This document shows, in pieces, positions 24,031 through 31,151 of a stretch of 31,151 bases of DNA. Below the pieces are notes generated by a model that was not told where the DNA came from, did no database searches, and saw nothing but the letters and a program-made list of their open reading frames with translations. This DNA is from Betaproteobacteria bacterium (GTDB taxonomy: Bacteria > Pseudomonadota > Gammaproteobacteria > Burkholderiales > Burkholderiaceae_C). Each line of letters starts with the position of its first letter. Within the stretch, counting starts at the first letter, position 1. Location: positions 1-31,151 of the forward strand of contig CANFOR010000005.1 of assembly GCA_947448675.1 (NCBI GenBank). The letters are read 5' to 3'. A program made the translations under genes and the position numbers.

Positions 24031-25044
24031 TTACTCGGTTTTTCCACTGCCAAGGCCCAAGCCCAAACGCGCCAACAGCAAGCGTTCGCGATGTGAGACC
24101 TCGCGCACATGGCGCGCGAACTCGGCGGTACCCAGGTAGTCGGGCTCTTGGTCGTACTTGGCCAATTCTTGCAGGTGCTGCGGGTCGAACATGGCCACAC
24201 GAAATGCATCGTGCAGTTTCTTGATGATCTGTGCGTCCACGCCGATAGGCGCACCCAGACCATAGGGTGAGGTGTAGACCGCATTGGCATAGCCCAACTC
24301 TTTCAGCGTGGGCACATTGGGCCAGCGCTTGCTGCGTTCAGCGGTAAACACCGCCAGCAAGCGCAGTCTGCCGGTTTCTACATAGGGTGCAAAACCGTTG
24401 GAGTTGACACCCGCCATCACGGTTTGACTGGCAATGGCCAGCATTTGGTCAGCCGTGCCTTTGTAGGGCACATGAATGTAACTGATGCTCTCGGAGGTCA
24501 TGACCTCCTCCATCGCCAAATGGGCCGTGGTGCCAATACCGGTAGAGCCAATGCTCAAACGATTCGGGTTGGCACGGGCCCAGGCCAACATATCACGCAG
24601 GTTTTGAAACGGGCTCTCGGCGGGCACCAAAATGCCAAAGGTCACACCCGATATTTGGATGATGGGCGCGATGTCGCGCAGCGGGTCCCATCTGACTTTT
24701 TGCTGGAAGGGAAAGCGGTACAGCGTAAGCGGCAACTGGCCTATGGTGTAGCCGTCGGCAGGCGCGTTGCGCAGGGCCGGCGCCACCAGGGTGCCCGCCG
24801 CACCGGGCTTGTTTTCCACAATGATGGGCTGGCCCAATTGCTTGCCCGCCAGCTCGGCCAAGATGCGCATGGTGATGTCGGTCGCGCCGCCTGCAGGCCA
24901 AGGCACGACCAAGCTGATTGGGCGGTTGGGGAACACGCTGGCCGCTTGCGCCAGCGCCGCCGCGCCAGTGCCCAGGCTGGCCACAGCACTGGCCAAGAGC
25001 AGCTGACGCCGGGTCACACCAGAAGCTGGCGCGCTGGCCTTCAC
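24031..25044 (-). CDS. Bug-family (TTT-type) substrate-binding protein
   Basis: This periplasmic binding protein belongs to the Bug family common in Burkholderiales, which binds carboxylates and other small organics. A GTG at 25044 is preferred over the 57-nt longer reading because it forms a GTGA overlap with the CoxG-type stop codon. The resulting 337-residue protein starts Val/Met-Lys-Ala-Ser with a twin-Arg-like signal (Thr-Arg-Arg-Gln-Leu-Leu-Leu). Core motifs are Pro-Asn-Arg-Pro-Ile-Ser-Leu-Val-Val-Pro-Trp-Pro-Ala-Gly-Gly and Val-Glu-Asn-Lys-Pro-Gly-Ala-Ala-Gly. No TctA/TctB membrane genes are near, so it is an orphan receptor. Position suggests binding of a substrate or product of the alcohol/aldehyde pathway. 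Confidence 0.9.
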   Translation of the reverse strand: MKASAPASGVTRRQLLLASAVASLGTGAAALAQAASVFPNRPISLVVPWPAGGATDITMRILAELAGKQLGQPIIVENKPGAAGTLVAPALRNAPADGYTIGQLPLTLYRFPFQQKVRWDPLRDIAPIIQISGVTFGILVPAESPFQNLRDMLAWARANPNRLSIGSTGIGTTAHLAMEEVMTSESISYIHVPYKGTADQMLAIASQTVMAGVNSNGFAPYVETGRLRLLAVFTAERSKRWPNVPTLKELGYANAVYTSPYGLGAPIGVDAQIIKKLHDAFRVAMFDPQHLQELAKYDQEPDYLGTAEFARHVREVSHRERLLLARLGLGLGSGKTE

Positions 25045-25646
25045 TTGAACAACCAGCCCGCCAAGGCCAACACCACTACGGCGCCCACAACCCACACCCA
25101 CATGGGTATTGAAGAGGCATTTTGGCCTGCAACGCCCGCAGATTGTGCGTGTGCAGCTACAGAATTTGTAGCATCTATCGCATCGGCCAAAGCCACCGCA
25201 GGGTACTGGCGCTGCATTTCTTCGTCAAAGCGTTTAAAAAAATCCTCCGCCATCGACTTGGCTGCACCGTCGATCAAACGCTGGCCGAGCTGGGCGATTT
25301 TTCCGCCCACCGAGGCGTGCACGGTATAGGCCAGCTCGCATCCACTGCCTAGCGGTGTGAGTTGAACCTGCGCATTGCCTTTGCCAAAACCTGCAGCCCC
25401 GCCTTGACCGTCAAAACCAAGGGTGTAGCTGTGCGGCGGCACGATTTCGCTGAGCACGATCTTGCCGCCAAACTTAGCCGATACGGGGCCAATTTTCACC
25501 GCCACGCCCACGGTGTATTGGTTCTCGCCGTTGGCTTCGATCTTGTCGCAACCGGGGATGCAGCGTTTGAGCACTTGCGGGTCGTTCAAGGCGTCCCAGG
25601 CCTGCTGTTGGGTGACCGCGAGGCTGCGGCTGGCTTGCATGTCCAT
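25041..25646 (-). CDS. coxG: CoxG-type SRPBCC protein with C-terminal anchor
   Basis: This 201-residue protein belongs to the CO-dehydrogenase-subunit-G (CoxG) family, an SRPBCC/START-like fold that in carboxidotrophs helps recruit the molybdenum hydroxylase to the membrane. The hallmark Cys-Ile-Pro-Gly-Cys is at about 29-33, with Lys-Ile-Gly-Pro-Val-Ser-Ala-Lys-Phe-Gly-Gly near 52-62. A single transmembrane helix fills residues 182-199 (Trp-Val-Trp-Val-Val-Gly-Ala-Val-Val-Val). It lies 18 bp after the VWA gene and overlaps the Bug gene by 4 nt, so it is part of the maturation set for the hydroxylase. Confidence 0.9.
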   Translation of the reverse strand: MDMQASRSLAVTQQQAWDALNDPQVLKRCIPGCDKIEANGENQYTVGVAVKIGPVSAKFGGKIVLSEIVPPHSYTLGFDGQGGAAGFGKGNAQVQLTPLGSGCELAYTVHASVGGKIAQLGQRLIDGAAKSMAEDFFKRFDEEMQRQYPAVALADAIDATNSVAAHAQSAGVAGQNASSIPMWVWVVGAVVVLALAGWLFK

Positions 25647-25664
25647 AGATTGCCCTTTGAAACG

Positions 25665-26846
25665 TTAGCGCCGCAAGACCGCTGCCACACTGGCAGCCAA
25701 GTCTTGCAAACGACTCAGATTGTGAACCGCCAGCATAGCGTGTGCTTGCTGGTGCAATACCGATGCGCCGCGCGCCAGCGGCGCATAGCCATCAAAGCGC
25801 AGCAAGGGGTTGAGCCAGAGCAGGCGGCGGCAGCGGCCCTTGAGCCAGACCAGCTCGCGCGCCAAGTCTTGCGGCTCGCCGGTGTCGAGCCCGTCGCTGA
25901 TGACCAGCACCAGGCTACGTCGGCCCACCAAGCGGCGCGCATGCTGGGTGCGCAGTGTGGCCAGTGAATCGCCCAGGCGCGTACCACCAGCAAAGTCGGC
26001 AATCTGCGCGCTGGCCGTGGCCAGCATGGCGTCGGCATCAGCCATGCGAAATGCAGCGCTCAAGTCGGTCAAATGCGTACCAAAAGCAAACACATCACGG
26101 CGCTTGTGCGTCTGCGTGGCTGCATGCAAAAACGATAGCAACAAACGCGCATAGCGCTCCATGGAGCCGGACACATCAACCAGCACCAACAGAGGCAAGG
26201 GCTCCTCGCATCGCGCCAGGCGTGGCAAGTGCAGTAGCTCGCCGCCGTGGCGCGCGGCAGCTTGCATGACGCCAGGCCAGTGCATGCGCGCGCCATGCGC
26301 GCCGGGGCGGCTGCGGCGCGATGGCATATGTGGTAGCGACAAGGGCACTTCACGCGCCAAGCGTTCCACCAAAGCGTATTCGCTGGCCGACAGCGTGTTG
26401 AAGTCGGCATGCTTCAAGCGCTCGGCACTGCTGGCCGTCATGGCGGCGTCAAATTCAATCTCTTTGTCTGCGGCTTTGGGCAGGTTTTGGCCAAAGGCTT
26501 TTTGCGGCGACAGCGCCTCGCGTACCCGCGCCCGGCGCTTGGAAGGCTCGGCCTTGCCTTCGGCACTGGGCAAGAGCTGGGAGAGCAATTTATTGGCCAC
26601 GTCGGGGTTGCGAAAGTAAGCGTCAAAGAGTTCACGAAACACCAAACGGTCTTGCTCGCGGCTGATGAGCACAGCCTCCATCGCGGCGCTTAAATCGCCG
26701 CGGCTGCCCAGACCTACGATCTGCGCAGCCTGTTGCGCCAAGCCCATACGGGTGCTGTCGAGGCGCACACCCGCACGGCGCAACGCACGGCCAAAGCCGG
26801 TGATGTTGTCTGCCAATTTGCCGGAGCGGGAGTCGCCGAGTTGCAT
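25665..26846 (-). CDS. coxE: CoxE-like VWA domain protein
   Basis: This 393-residue cytoplasmic protein partners with the MoxR ATPase in the maturation of CoxL-type enzymes, in which CoxD and CoxE are linked to building the metal site. The VWA domain carries the MIDAS motif Asp-Val-Ser-Gly-Ser at 224-228 and a later Ser-Asp-Gly-Leu-Asp-Thr-Gly. The N-terminal half is basic and helical, with Arg-Arg-Ala-Arg-Val-Arg near 104-109. It starts 39 bp after the MoxR gene and ends 18 bp before coxG, the usual D-E-G order. Confidence 0.93.
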   Translation of the reverse strand: MQLGDSRSGKLADNITGFGRALRRAGVRLDSTRMGLAQQAAQIVGLGSRGDLSAAMEAVLISREQDRLVFRELFDAYFRNPDVANKLLSQLLPSAEGKAEPSKRRARVREALSPQKAFGQNLPKAADKEIEFDAAMTASSAERLKHADFNTLSASEYALVERLAREVPLSLPHMPSRRSRPGAHGARMHWPGVMQAAARHGGELLHLPRLARCEEPLPLLVLVDVSGSMERYARLLLSFLHAATQTHKRRDVFAFGTHLTDLSAAFRMADADAMLATASAQIADFAGGTRLGDSLATLRTQHARRLVGRRSLVLVISDGLDTGEPQDLARELVWLKGRCRRLLWLNPLLRFDGYAPLARGASVLHQQAHAMLAVHNLSRLQDLAASVAAVLRR

Positions 26847-26885
26847 TATTTGAATAGGAATGGAAACGGGAACCGCATGCGCGTT

Positions 26886-27797
26886 CTACGCTTCCAATTC
26901 GTCCGGTTTTAGCAACTCGGTAGCGAGGGTGTGCGTGAGCGCGGCCACGTCTTCGCGTTGCTTGAACAAAATGCCTGCGGTGTCGGCCACCACCTCGGGG
27001 TCTACCACCAAGGTGTCGAGCGCCACCAAAGCCTTGGCCCATTCCACGCTTTCGGCAATGCCGGGCGCGCGCTGAAAGGCATTGCTAAAGGGCTGGCTGC
27101 GCAGCTTGCCGACAAAATGCGCAACCTGGGCCGAAAGCGCCTCGCTGACACCAGGCACTTGGGCCCGCACAATGGCCAGTTCGCGCTCGCGCTCGGGGTA
27201 GTCGAGCCAGTGGTAGAGGCAACGGCGCTTGACGGCGTCGTTCAACTCGCGGGTGCGGTTGCTGGTGAGAATGGTCACCGGCATGGCGGTGGCTTTGATG
27301 GTACCCATCTCGGGAATGCTGACCTGGTATTCACCCAGGTATTCGAGCAAAAAAGCTTCAAAGGGTTCGTCTGCGCGGTCGACTTCGTCGATCAACAACA
27401 CCGCCCCCGGCGTGGGCGCTTGCAGAGCTTGCAAGAGCGGGCGGCGGATCAGGTATTTGTCTTGGTAGACCTCGCGCTCCACATCAATACCGTCAGCGTG
27501 CCGCAACTCTGCCGCGCGCATATGCAGCAACTGTGCCGCGTAGTTCCACTCGTAGAGCGCTTCGCGTTGCTCTAAGCCGTCATAGCATTGCAGGCGGAGC
27601 AACTCGCGTTGCAACACTTTGGCCAGGGCCTTGGCCAACTCGGTTTTACCCACGCCTGGCTCGCCCTCTAGCAACAATGGGCGCTGCAATTTGAGCGCCA
27701 AAAATGCCGCAGTGGCCAAGCGCCGGTCAGCAAAATAACCCTCGGCTTGCAGGGCCTGGCTCAGTGAATCGATAGAGGTGAAGGTCATGGGATCCAT
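26886..27797 (-). CDS. coxD: CoxD-like MoxR AAA+ ATPase
   Basis: This 303-residue AAA+ chaperone ATPase is of the MoxR/CoxD type. In Oligotropha, CoxD is required for assembling the Mo-S-Cu site, and other MoxR proteins mature metal enzymes with VWA partners. Walker A Gly-Glu-Pro-Gly-Val-Gly-Lys-Thr is at 45-52, Walker B Leu-Leu-Ile-Asp-Glu-Val-Asp at 134-140, and sensor 1 Thr-Ser-Asn-Arg-Thr-Arg-Glu near 180. Met4 is an alternative start. It is separated from the FAD-subunit gene by a 136-bp gap that holds a large palindromic repeat, so it may have its own transcript control. Confidence 0.93.
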   Translation of the reverse strand: MDPMTFTSIDSLSQALQAEGYFADRRLATAAFLALKLQRPLLLEGEPGVGKTELAKALAKVLQRELLRLQCYDGLEQREALYEWNYAAQLLHMRAAELRHADGIDVEREVYQDKYLIRRPLLQALQAPTPGAVLLIDEVDRADEPFEAFLLEYLGEYQVSIPEMGTIKATAMPVTILTSNRTRELNDAVKRRCLYHWLDYPERERELAIVRAQVPGVSEALSAQVAHFVGKLRSQPFSNAFQRAPGIAESVEWAKALVALDTLVVDPEVVADTAGILFKQREDVAALTHTLATELLKPDELEA

Positions 27798-27819
27798 ACG
27801 GGCAGCCGGACGCAGAGGA

Positions 27820-27904
27820 CGCGAAAACTCGCAACAAACGCGAAAGAACAGCCAAAAGAAAATTAAATTTTGACTTCCTTTTGCGTTTTTTGCGAGTTTT
27901 CGCG
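27820..27904. repeat. Long inverted repeat between FAD-subunit and MoxR genes
   Basis: CGCGAAAACTCGCAA (27820-27834) is exactly complementary to 27890-27904. Just inside, ACGCGAAAG and CTTTTGCGT continue the pairing imperfectly, giving a hairpin of more than 25 bp around an AT-rich loop. It fills most of the 136-bp gap. It resembles small mobile palindromic elements of proteobacteria more than a terminator, though the stem could slow or stop transcription. Confidence 0.7.
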
Positions 27905-27933
27905 CCCTTCACGTCCAGAAGTTCGTACTCAGC

Positions 27934-28728
27934 CTAGGCGCTCAAACAAGCCGCCACAGCGCGTTGGGTTTGCACGCTGATCAAGTTGGCGCGGTAGGCC
28001 GCGCTGGCGTGGATGTCGCTACTGAGCTCACTGGCATCGATCTTTACTGCGGCCGCCGCTTCGGGCGTAAAGCTCTTGCCCAGGGCCGCCTCCAGCCCGG
28101 CGTGGCGGAACACGCCATTGCCACCACCCGTCACTGCAACGCTGGCTCCGGCATCAGTTTGCGCTACAAAAACGCCGATCAAAGCGAAGCGCGAAGCAGG
28201 TTGTTTGAACTTCAAATAAGCCGCGCGTTTAGGGATGGGAAAGCTGATCGCGGTGATGACTTCATCGTCTTTCAGCGCCGTGGTAAACATGCCTTGAAAA
28301 AAATCGCTGGCAGTAATTTTGCGCTGCGTGGTGTGCACGGTTGCGCCCAAGGCCAGCACCGCGCTGGGGTAGCAAGCCGATGGGTCGTTATTGGCCACCG
28401 AGCCGCCGAGCGTGCCCATGGCGCGCACCTGCTTGTCACCAATGTGCGCAGCCAGATCGGCCAGCGCAGGGATGGCGGCTTTGACGTCGGCATTGGTGGC
28501 CACGTCGGCGTGGCGGGCCATGGCACCAATAACCAAGGCATTGCCTTCGCGCTGGATGCTGGAGAGGTCTTTCACAGCCGCCAAGTCGGCCAGTGTGGGT
28601 GGGCTGGAGAGGCGCAGCTTCATAGAAGCGAGCAGGGTTTGGCCACCGGCCAAGAGCTTAGCGCCACCGGCTGCGAGTTTGGCTGCGTCGGCTGTGGTAG
28701 CGGGGCGTTCGTAGGTAAATGCGTACAT
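27934..28728 (-). CDS. Molybdenum hydroxylase FAD-binding subunit (CoxM-like)
   Basis: This 264-residue medium subunit carries FAD and passes electrons from the iron-sulfur subunit to an acceptor. FAD-contacting motifs are Ala-Gly-Gly-Gln-Thr-Leu-Leu (27-33) and Thr-Leu-Gly-Gly-Ser-Val-Ala-Asn-Asn-Asp-Pro-Ser-Ala (105-117). The C-terminal CO_deh_flav_C region follows from about 165. GGAG eight bases before the ATG supports this start. It follows the large-subunit gene by 123 bp and precedes the MoxR gene. The [2Fe-2S] small subunit is not in view, so it may lie upstream of the large-subunit gene, beyond the window. Confidence 0.92.
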   Translation of the reverse strand: MYAFTYERPATTADAAKLAAGGAKLLAGGQTLLASMKLRLSSPPTLADLAAVKDLSSIQREGNALVIGAMARHADVATNADVKAAIPALADLAAHIGDKQVRAMGTLGGSVANNDPSACYPSAVLALGATVHTTQRKITASDFFQGMFTTALKDDEVITAISFPIPKRAAYLKFKQPASRFALIGVFVAQTDAGASVAVTGGGNGVFRHAGLEAALGKSFTPEAAAAVKIDASELSSDIHASAAYRANLISVQTQRAVAACLSA

Positions 28729-28807
28729 GATGTGTATCTCCGAATGTTTGTTGTCAGGGGAGTCAGGCGTGGACCATCGCGGAACCAGCTTTGCCGGGCC
28801 GCTGATG

Positions 28808-28832
28808 GCGCCCCCTTGAGGGGGTTGCGCCG
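28808..28832. repeat. GC-rich palindrome between large and FAD subunit genes
   Basis: CCCCC-TTGA-GGGGG (28811-28824) sits inside GGCG...GCGCC, giving a strong hairpin in the 123-bp gap. There is no T tract on either strand, so it is not a classical terminator. It may be an intergenic repeat element or an mRNA processing/stability structure that tunes subunit ratios. Confidence 0.5.
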
Positions 28833-28851
28833 CATGCGCTTTGGAGGTGGG

Positions 28852-31151
28852 TCATTTGGCCGATTGGATGGCTTCCCACACCCGCGCTGGTGACGCAGGC
28901 ATGTCGAACTCTTTCACGCCCAAGGGCTGCAGGGCATCGAGCACTGCGTTGATGACTGCAGGCGGCGAACCAATCGCCCCCGCCTCGCCGCAACCCTTAG
29001 TGCCCAGTGGGTTGTGGGTGCAAGGCGTGCACACAGTGTCGAGCTTGAACTGCGGCATGTCGTCGGCGCGGGGCATGGCGTAGTCCATAAAGCTGCCGGT
29101 GAGAAGCTGCCCGGTTTCTTCGTCGTAAACGCAGTTTTCTAAAATGGCTTGGCCAATGCCTTGCACCAAACCGCCGTGCACTTGGCCCTCGACAATCATC
29201 GGATTGATGATGGTGCCAAAGTCGTCTACTGCAGTGAACTTGTCTACCCGGGTGTGGCCCGTAGCGGGGTCGATTTCTACCTCGCAGATATAGGTGCCTG
29301 CGGGAAAGGTAAAGTTGGTCGGGTCATAAAACGCGGTTTCATTCAAGCCGGGTTCGAGCTTGTCCAGAGGGTAGTTGTGCGGCACATAGGCCGCCAACGA
29401 GACCTGCGCAAAAGCGACTTTTTTGTCGGTGCCTTTCACTTTAAATTCACCGCCTGAAAATTCGATGTCAGTATCAGACGCTTCCATCAGGTGCGCGGCA
29501 ATTTTCTTGGCCTTGGTTTCAATTTTGTCGAGCGCCTTCATGATGGCGGCGCCGCCCACACTGATAGAGCGCGAGCCATAGGTGCCCATGCCAAAGGGCA
29601 CGCGCCCCGTGTCGCCATGCACCACGTCGACGTTGTCTACCGGAATGCCCAAGCGCGCTGCCACCACTTGCGCAAAGGTGGTTTCGTGGCCCTGGCCATG
29701 GCTGTGTGAGCCGGTGAACACCGTTACGCTGCCGGTGGGGTGGACGCGAATCTCGCCGCACTCAAACAAGCCTGCGCGTGCGCCCAAAGCACCTGCAATG
29801 TTCGACGGCGCAATGCCGCAAGCTTCAATGTAGCTGCTGTAACCCATGCCGCGCAATTTGCCCTTGGCCTTGCTAGCCGCCTTGCGCGCCGCAAAGCCTG
29901 CCACATCGGCAAGCGCTTGCGCTTTGTTCATGCAGGCGTGGTAGTCGCCCACGTCGTACTGCAGGGCTACCGGGGTTTGGTAAGGGAAGCTGGTGATGAA
30001 GTTGCGTTTGCGAATTTCATCTTGGCCCAAGCCCATGTCCCAGGCGCAGCGGCTGACCAAACGCTCCAGCAAATAGGTCGCCTCGGGTCGGCCTGCTCCA
30101 CGGTAAGCATCGACTGGCGCGGTGTTGGTGAACCAAGCATCCACCTCCACGTGGATCTGCGGGCAGGTATACTGGCCTGCCAGCAGCGTGGCGTACAAAA
30201 TCGTTGGCACGGCGGTGGAAAAGGTGGACAAATACGCACCCATGTTCGCGTCGGTATGCACCCGCATCGCGAGAAACTTTCCGTCTTTGTCCATGGCCAT
30301 TTCGGCATGGCTCACATGGTCACGGCCATGCGCGTCGGAGAGAAAACTCTCGCTGCGCTCGGCCGTCCACTTGATGCTGCAATTGAGCTGCTTAGCGGCC
30401 CAGGTGAGAGCCACGTCTTCGGCGTACAAAAAGATTTTGGAGCCAAAGCCGCCACCCACATCGGGCGCAATCACGCGCACTTTGTGTTCGGGCAGGCCCA
30501 GCACAAAAGCCGTCATCAGCAGGCGCTCAACGTGCGGATTTTGGTTGGACACATAGAGCGTGTATTCCTCGGTGGCGCGGCTGTAGGAACCAATCGCCGC
30601 GCGCGGCTCCATGGCATTGGGAATCAGGCGGTTGTTGGTCAAATCGAGCTTGCTCACATGCGCAGCTTTGGCAAACACCGCGTCTACTGCCGCCTTGTCA
30701 CCAATGGCCCACTTGTAGCAGTGGTTGTCGGGCGCTGCCTCGTGCAAAGCGCTGGCTTTGGCAGCGTGGCTGACATTCACCACCGCAGGCAAGACCTCGT
30801 AGTCCACTTCGACGGCCTCGGCGGCATTTTTGGCTTGCTCGATGGTGTCGGCCACCACCATAGCCACATGGTCGCCGACATAGCGCACTTTGCCTTGCGC
30901 CAAAATAGGGTGCGGCGGCTCCTTCATGGGTGAGCCGTCGGTGCTGGTAATCAGCCAGCCGCAAGGCAGGCCGCCCATCTTGCCCTCAACGTCTTTGCCG
31001 ATGAATACTTTGGCCACACCGGGCATGGCTTCGGCTTTTGCCACTGCTATGCTTTTAATAGCTGCATGCGCATGCGGGGAGCGCACAAACACGGCATAAC
31101 GCTGATTGCCCAGATTGATGTCGTCGGTGTAATTGCCCGCCCCGGTGAGGA
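28852..31151 (-). CDS. Molybdenum hydroxylase large subunit (CoxL-like form II), partial
   Basis: This is the catalytic molybdopterin-binding subunit of the xanthine dehydrogenase / aldehyde oxidase / CO dehydrogenase family. About 766 codons are visible and the frame continues past the window end (Gly-Ala-Gly-Asn-Tyr-Thr-Asp-Asp-Ile-Asn then Phe-Val-Arg-Ser-Pro-His-Ala), so only about the first 20-30 residues are missing. The active-site loop reads Ala-Tyr-Arg-Gly-Ala-Gly-Arg (near 30091-30111), the form II signature. True CO dehydrogenase has Ala-Tyr-x-Cys-Ser-Phe-Arg with a Cys for copper. The catalytic Glu is present in Gly-Cys-Gly-Glu-Ala-Gly (near 28985). Beside a PQQ alcohol dehydrogenase, aldehyde oxidation is the most sensible role, but the substrate is inferred. 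Confidence 0.93.
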   Translation of the reverse strand, partial: LTGAGNYTDDINLGNQRYAVFVRSPHAHAAIKSIAVAKAEAMPGVAKVFIGKDVEGKMGGLPCGWLITSTDGSPMKEPPHPILAQGKVRYVGDHVAMVVADTIEQAKNAAEAVEVDYEVLPAVVNVSHAAKASALHEAAPDNHCYKWAIGDKAAVDAVFAKAAHVSKLDLTNNRLIPNAMEPRAAIGSYSRATEEYTLYVSNQNPHVERLLMTAFVLGLPEHKVRVIAPDVGGGFGSKIFLYAEDVALTWAAKQLNCSIKWTAERSESFLSDAHGRDHVSHAEMAMDKDGKFLAMRVHTDANMGAYLSTFSTAVPTILYATLLAGQYTCPQIHVEVDAWFTNTAPVDAYRGAGRPEATYLLERLVSRCAWDMGLGQDEIRKRNFITSFPYQTPVALQYDVGDYHACMNKAQALADVAGFAARKAASKAKGKLRGMGYSSYIEACGIAPSNIAGALGARAGLFECGEIRVHPTGSVTVFTGSHSHGQGHETTFAQVVAARLGIPVDNVDVVHGDTGRVPFGMGTYGSRSISVGGAAIMKALDKIETKAKKIAAHLMEASDTDIEFSGGEFKVKGTDKKVAFAQVSLAAYVPHNYPLDKLEPGLNETAFYDPTNFTFPAGTYICEVEIDPATGHTRVDKFTAVDDFGTIINPMIVEGQVHGGLVQGIGQAILENCVYDEETGQLLTGSFMDYAMPRADDMPQFKLDTVCTPCTHNPLGTKGCGEAGAIGSPPAVINAVLDALQPLGVKEFDMPASPARVWEAIQSAK

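Noticed and set aside
29740..30933. 397-residue plus-strand reading frame
   Set aside because: It is antisense to the strongly supported molybdenum hydroxylase large subunit, shows no known motifs, and reflects GC-rich codon bias.
28852..31151. True (form I) carbon monoxide dehydrogenase
   Set aside because: The active-site loop is Ala-Tyr-Arg-Gly-Ala-Gly-Arg without the copper-binding Cys of Ala-Tyr-x-Cys-Ser-Phe-Arg, so the form II / aldehyde-oxidase-like group fits better.

Overview
The window looks like chromosomal DNA from a betaproteobacterium, most likely Burkholderiales and probably Comamonadaceae. This rests on the gene families, the moderately high GC, and intergenic palindromes of a kind I associate with that family. 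The exact genus cannot be read from the window.

Region 1 (1-5.9 kb, plus-strand genes): a decayed type II-C CRISPR-Cas locus. An IS3-family element (20-1642, genes on the minus strand) interrupts cas9. The part of cas9 in view keeps RuvC-II, HNH and RuvC-III but lacks RuvC-I and the arginine-rich bridge helix. Intact cas1 and cas2 follow with operon-like spacing. No CRISPR array lies between cas2 and the next gene. That 235-bp gap instead holds a 17-bp-stem hairpin, a minus-strand terminator and a palindromic repeat, and is a possible site for a tracrRNA.

Region 2 (5977-31151, all minus strand, read here in transcription order from right to left): about 25 kb of tightly spaced or overlapping genes. 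First come genes for a CoxL-like molybdenum hydroxylase: the large subunit (cut by the window end, active-site loop of the form II / aldehyde-oxidase type), the FAD subunit, a MoxR-type ATPase, a VWA protein, a CoxG-type protein and a Bug-family binding protein. Next is a PQQ-associated ABC cluster: ATPase, YVTN beta-propeller, TonB-dependent receptor, amino-acid-type binding protein and ABC-2 permease. Then come an ExbB/TolQ-like and an ExbD-like protein with an unusual acidic periplasmic domain, a small membrane protein, a lipoprotein, a NosR-like FMN/polyferredoxin protein and ApbE. The run ends with a PQQ alcohol dehydrogenase with the Asp-Tyr-Asp lanthanide signature, a fusion of an MxaJ/XoxJ-like binding protein to cytochrome c, a second TonB-dependent receptor behind a Fur-box-like sequence, and xdhC.

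Inferred joint function: periplasmic PQQ-dependent oxidation of an alcohol to an aldehyde, with electrons leaving through the fused cytochrome, then aldehyde oxidation by the molybdenum hydroxylase matured by XdhC, CoxD and CoxE. The receptors and transporters would import a metal, cofactor or substrate, or export a product. The NosR-like/ApbE/ExbB/ExbD block is the least explained part and may be a membrane electron-transfer or energy-coupling module. No PQQ biosynthesis genes, RNA genes or CRISPR array were seen.
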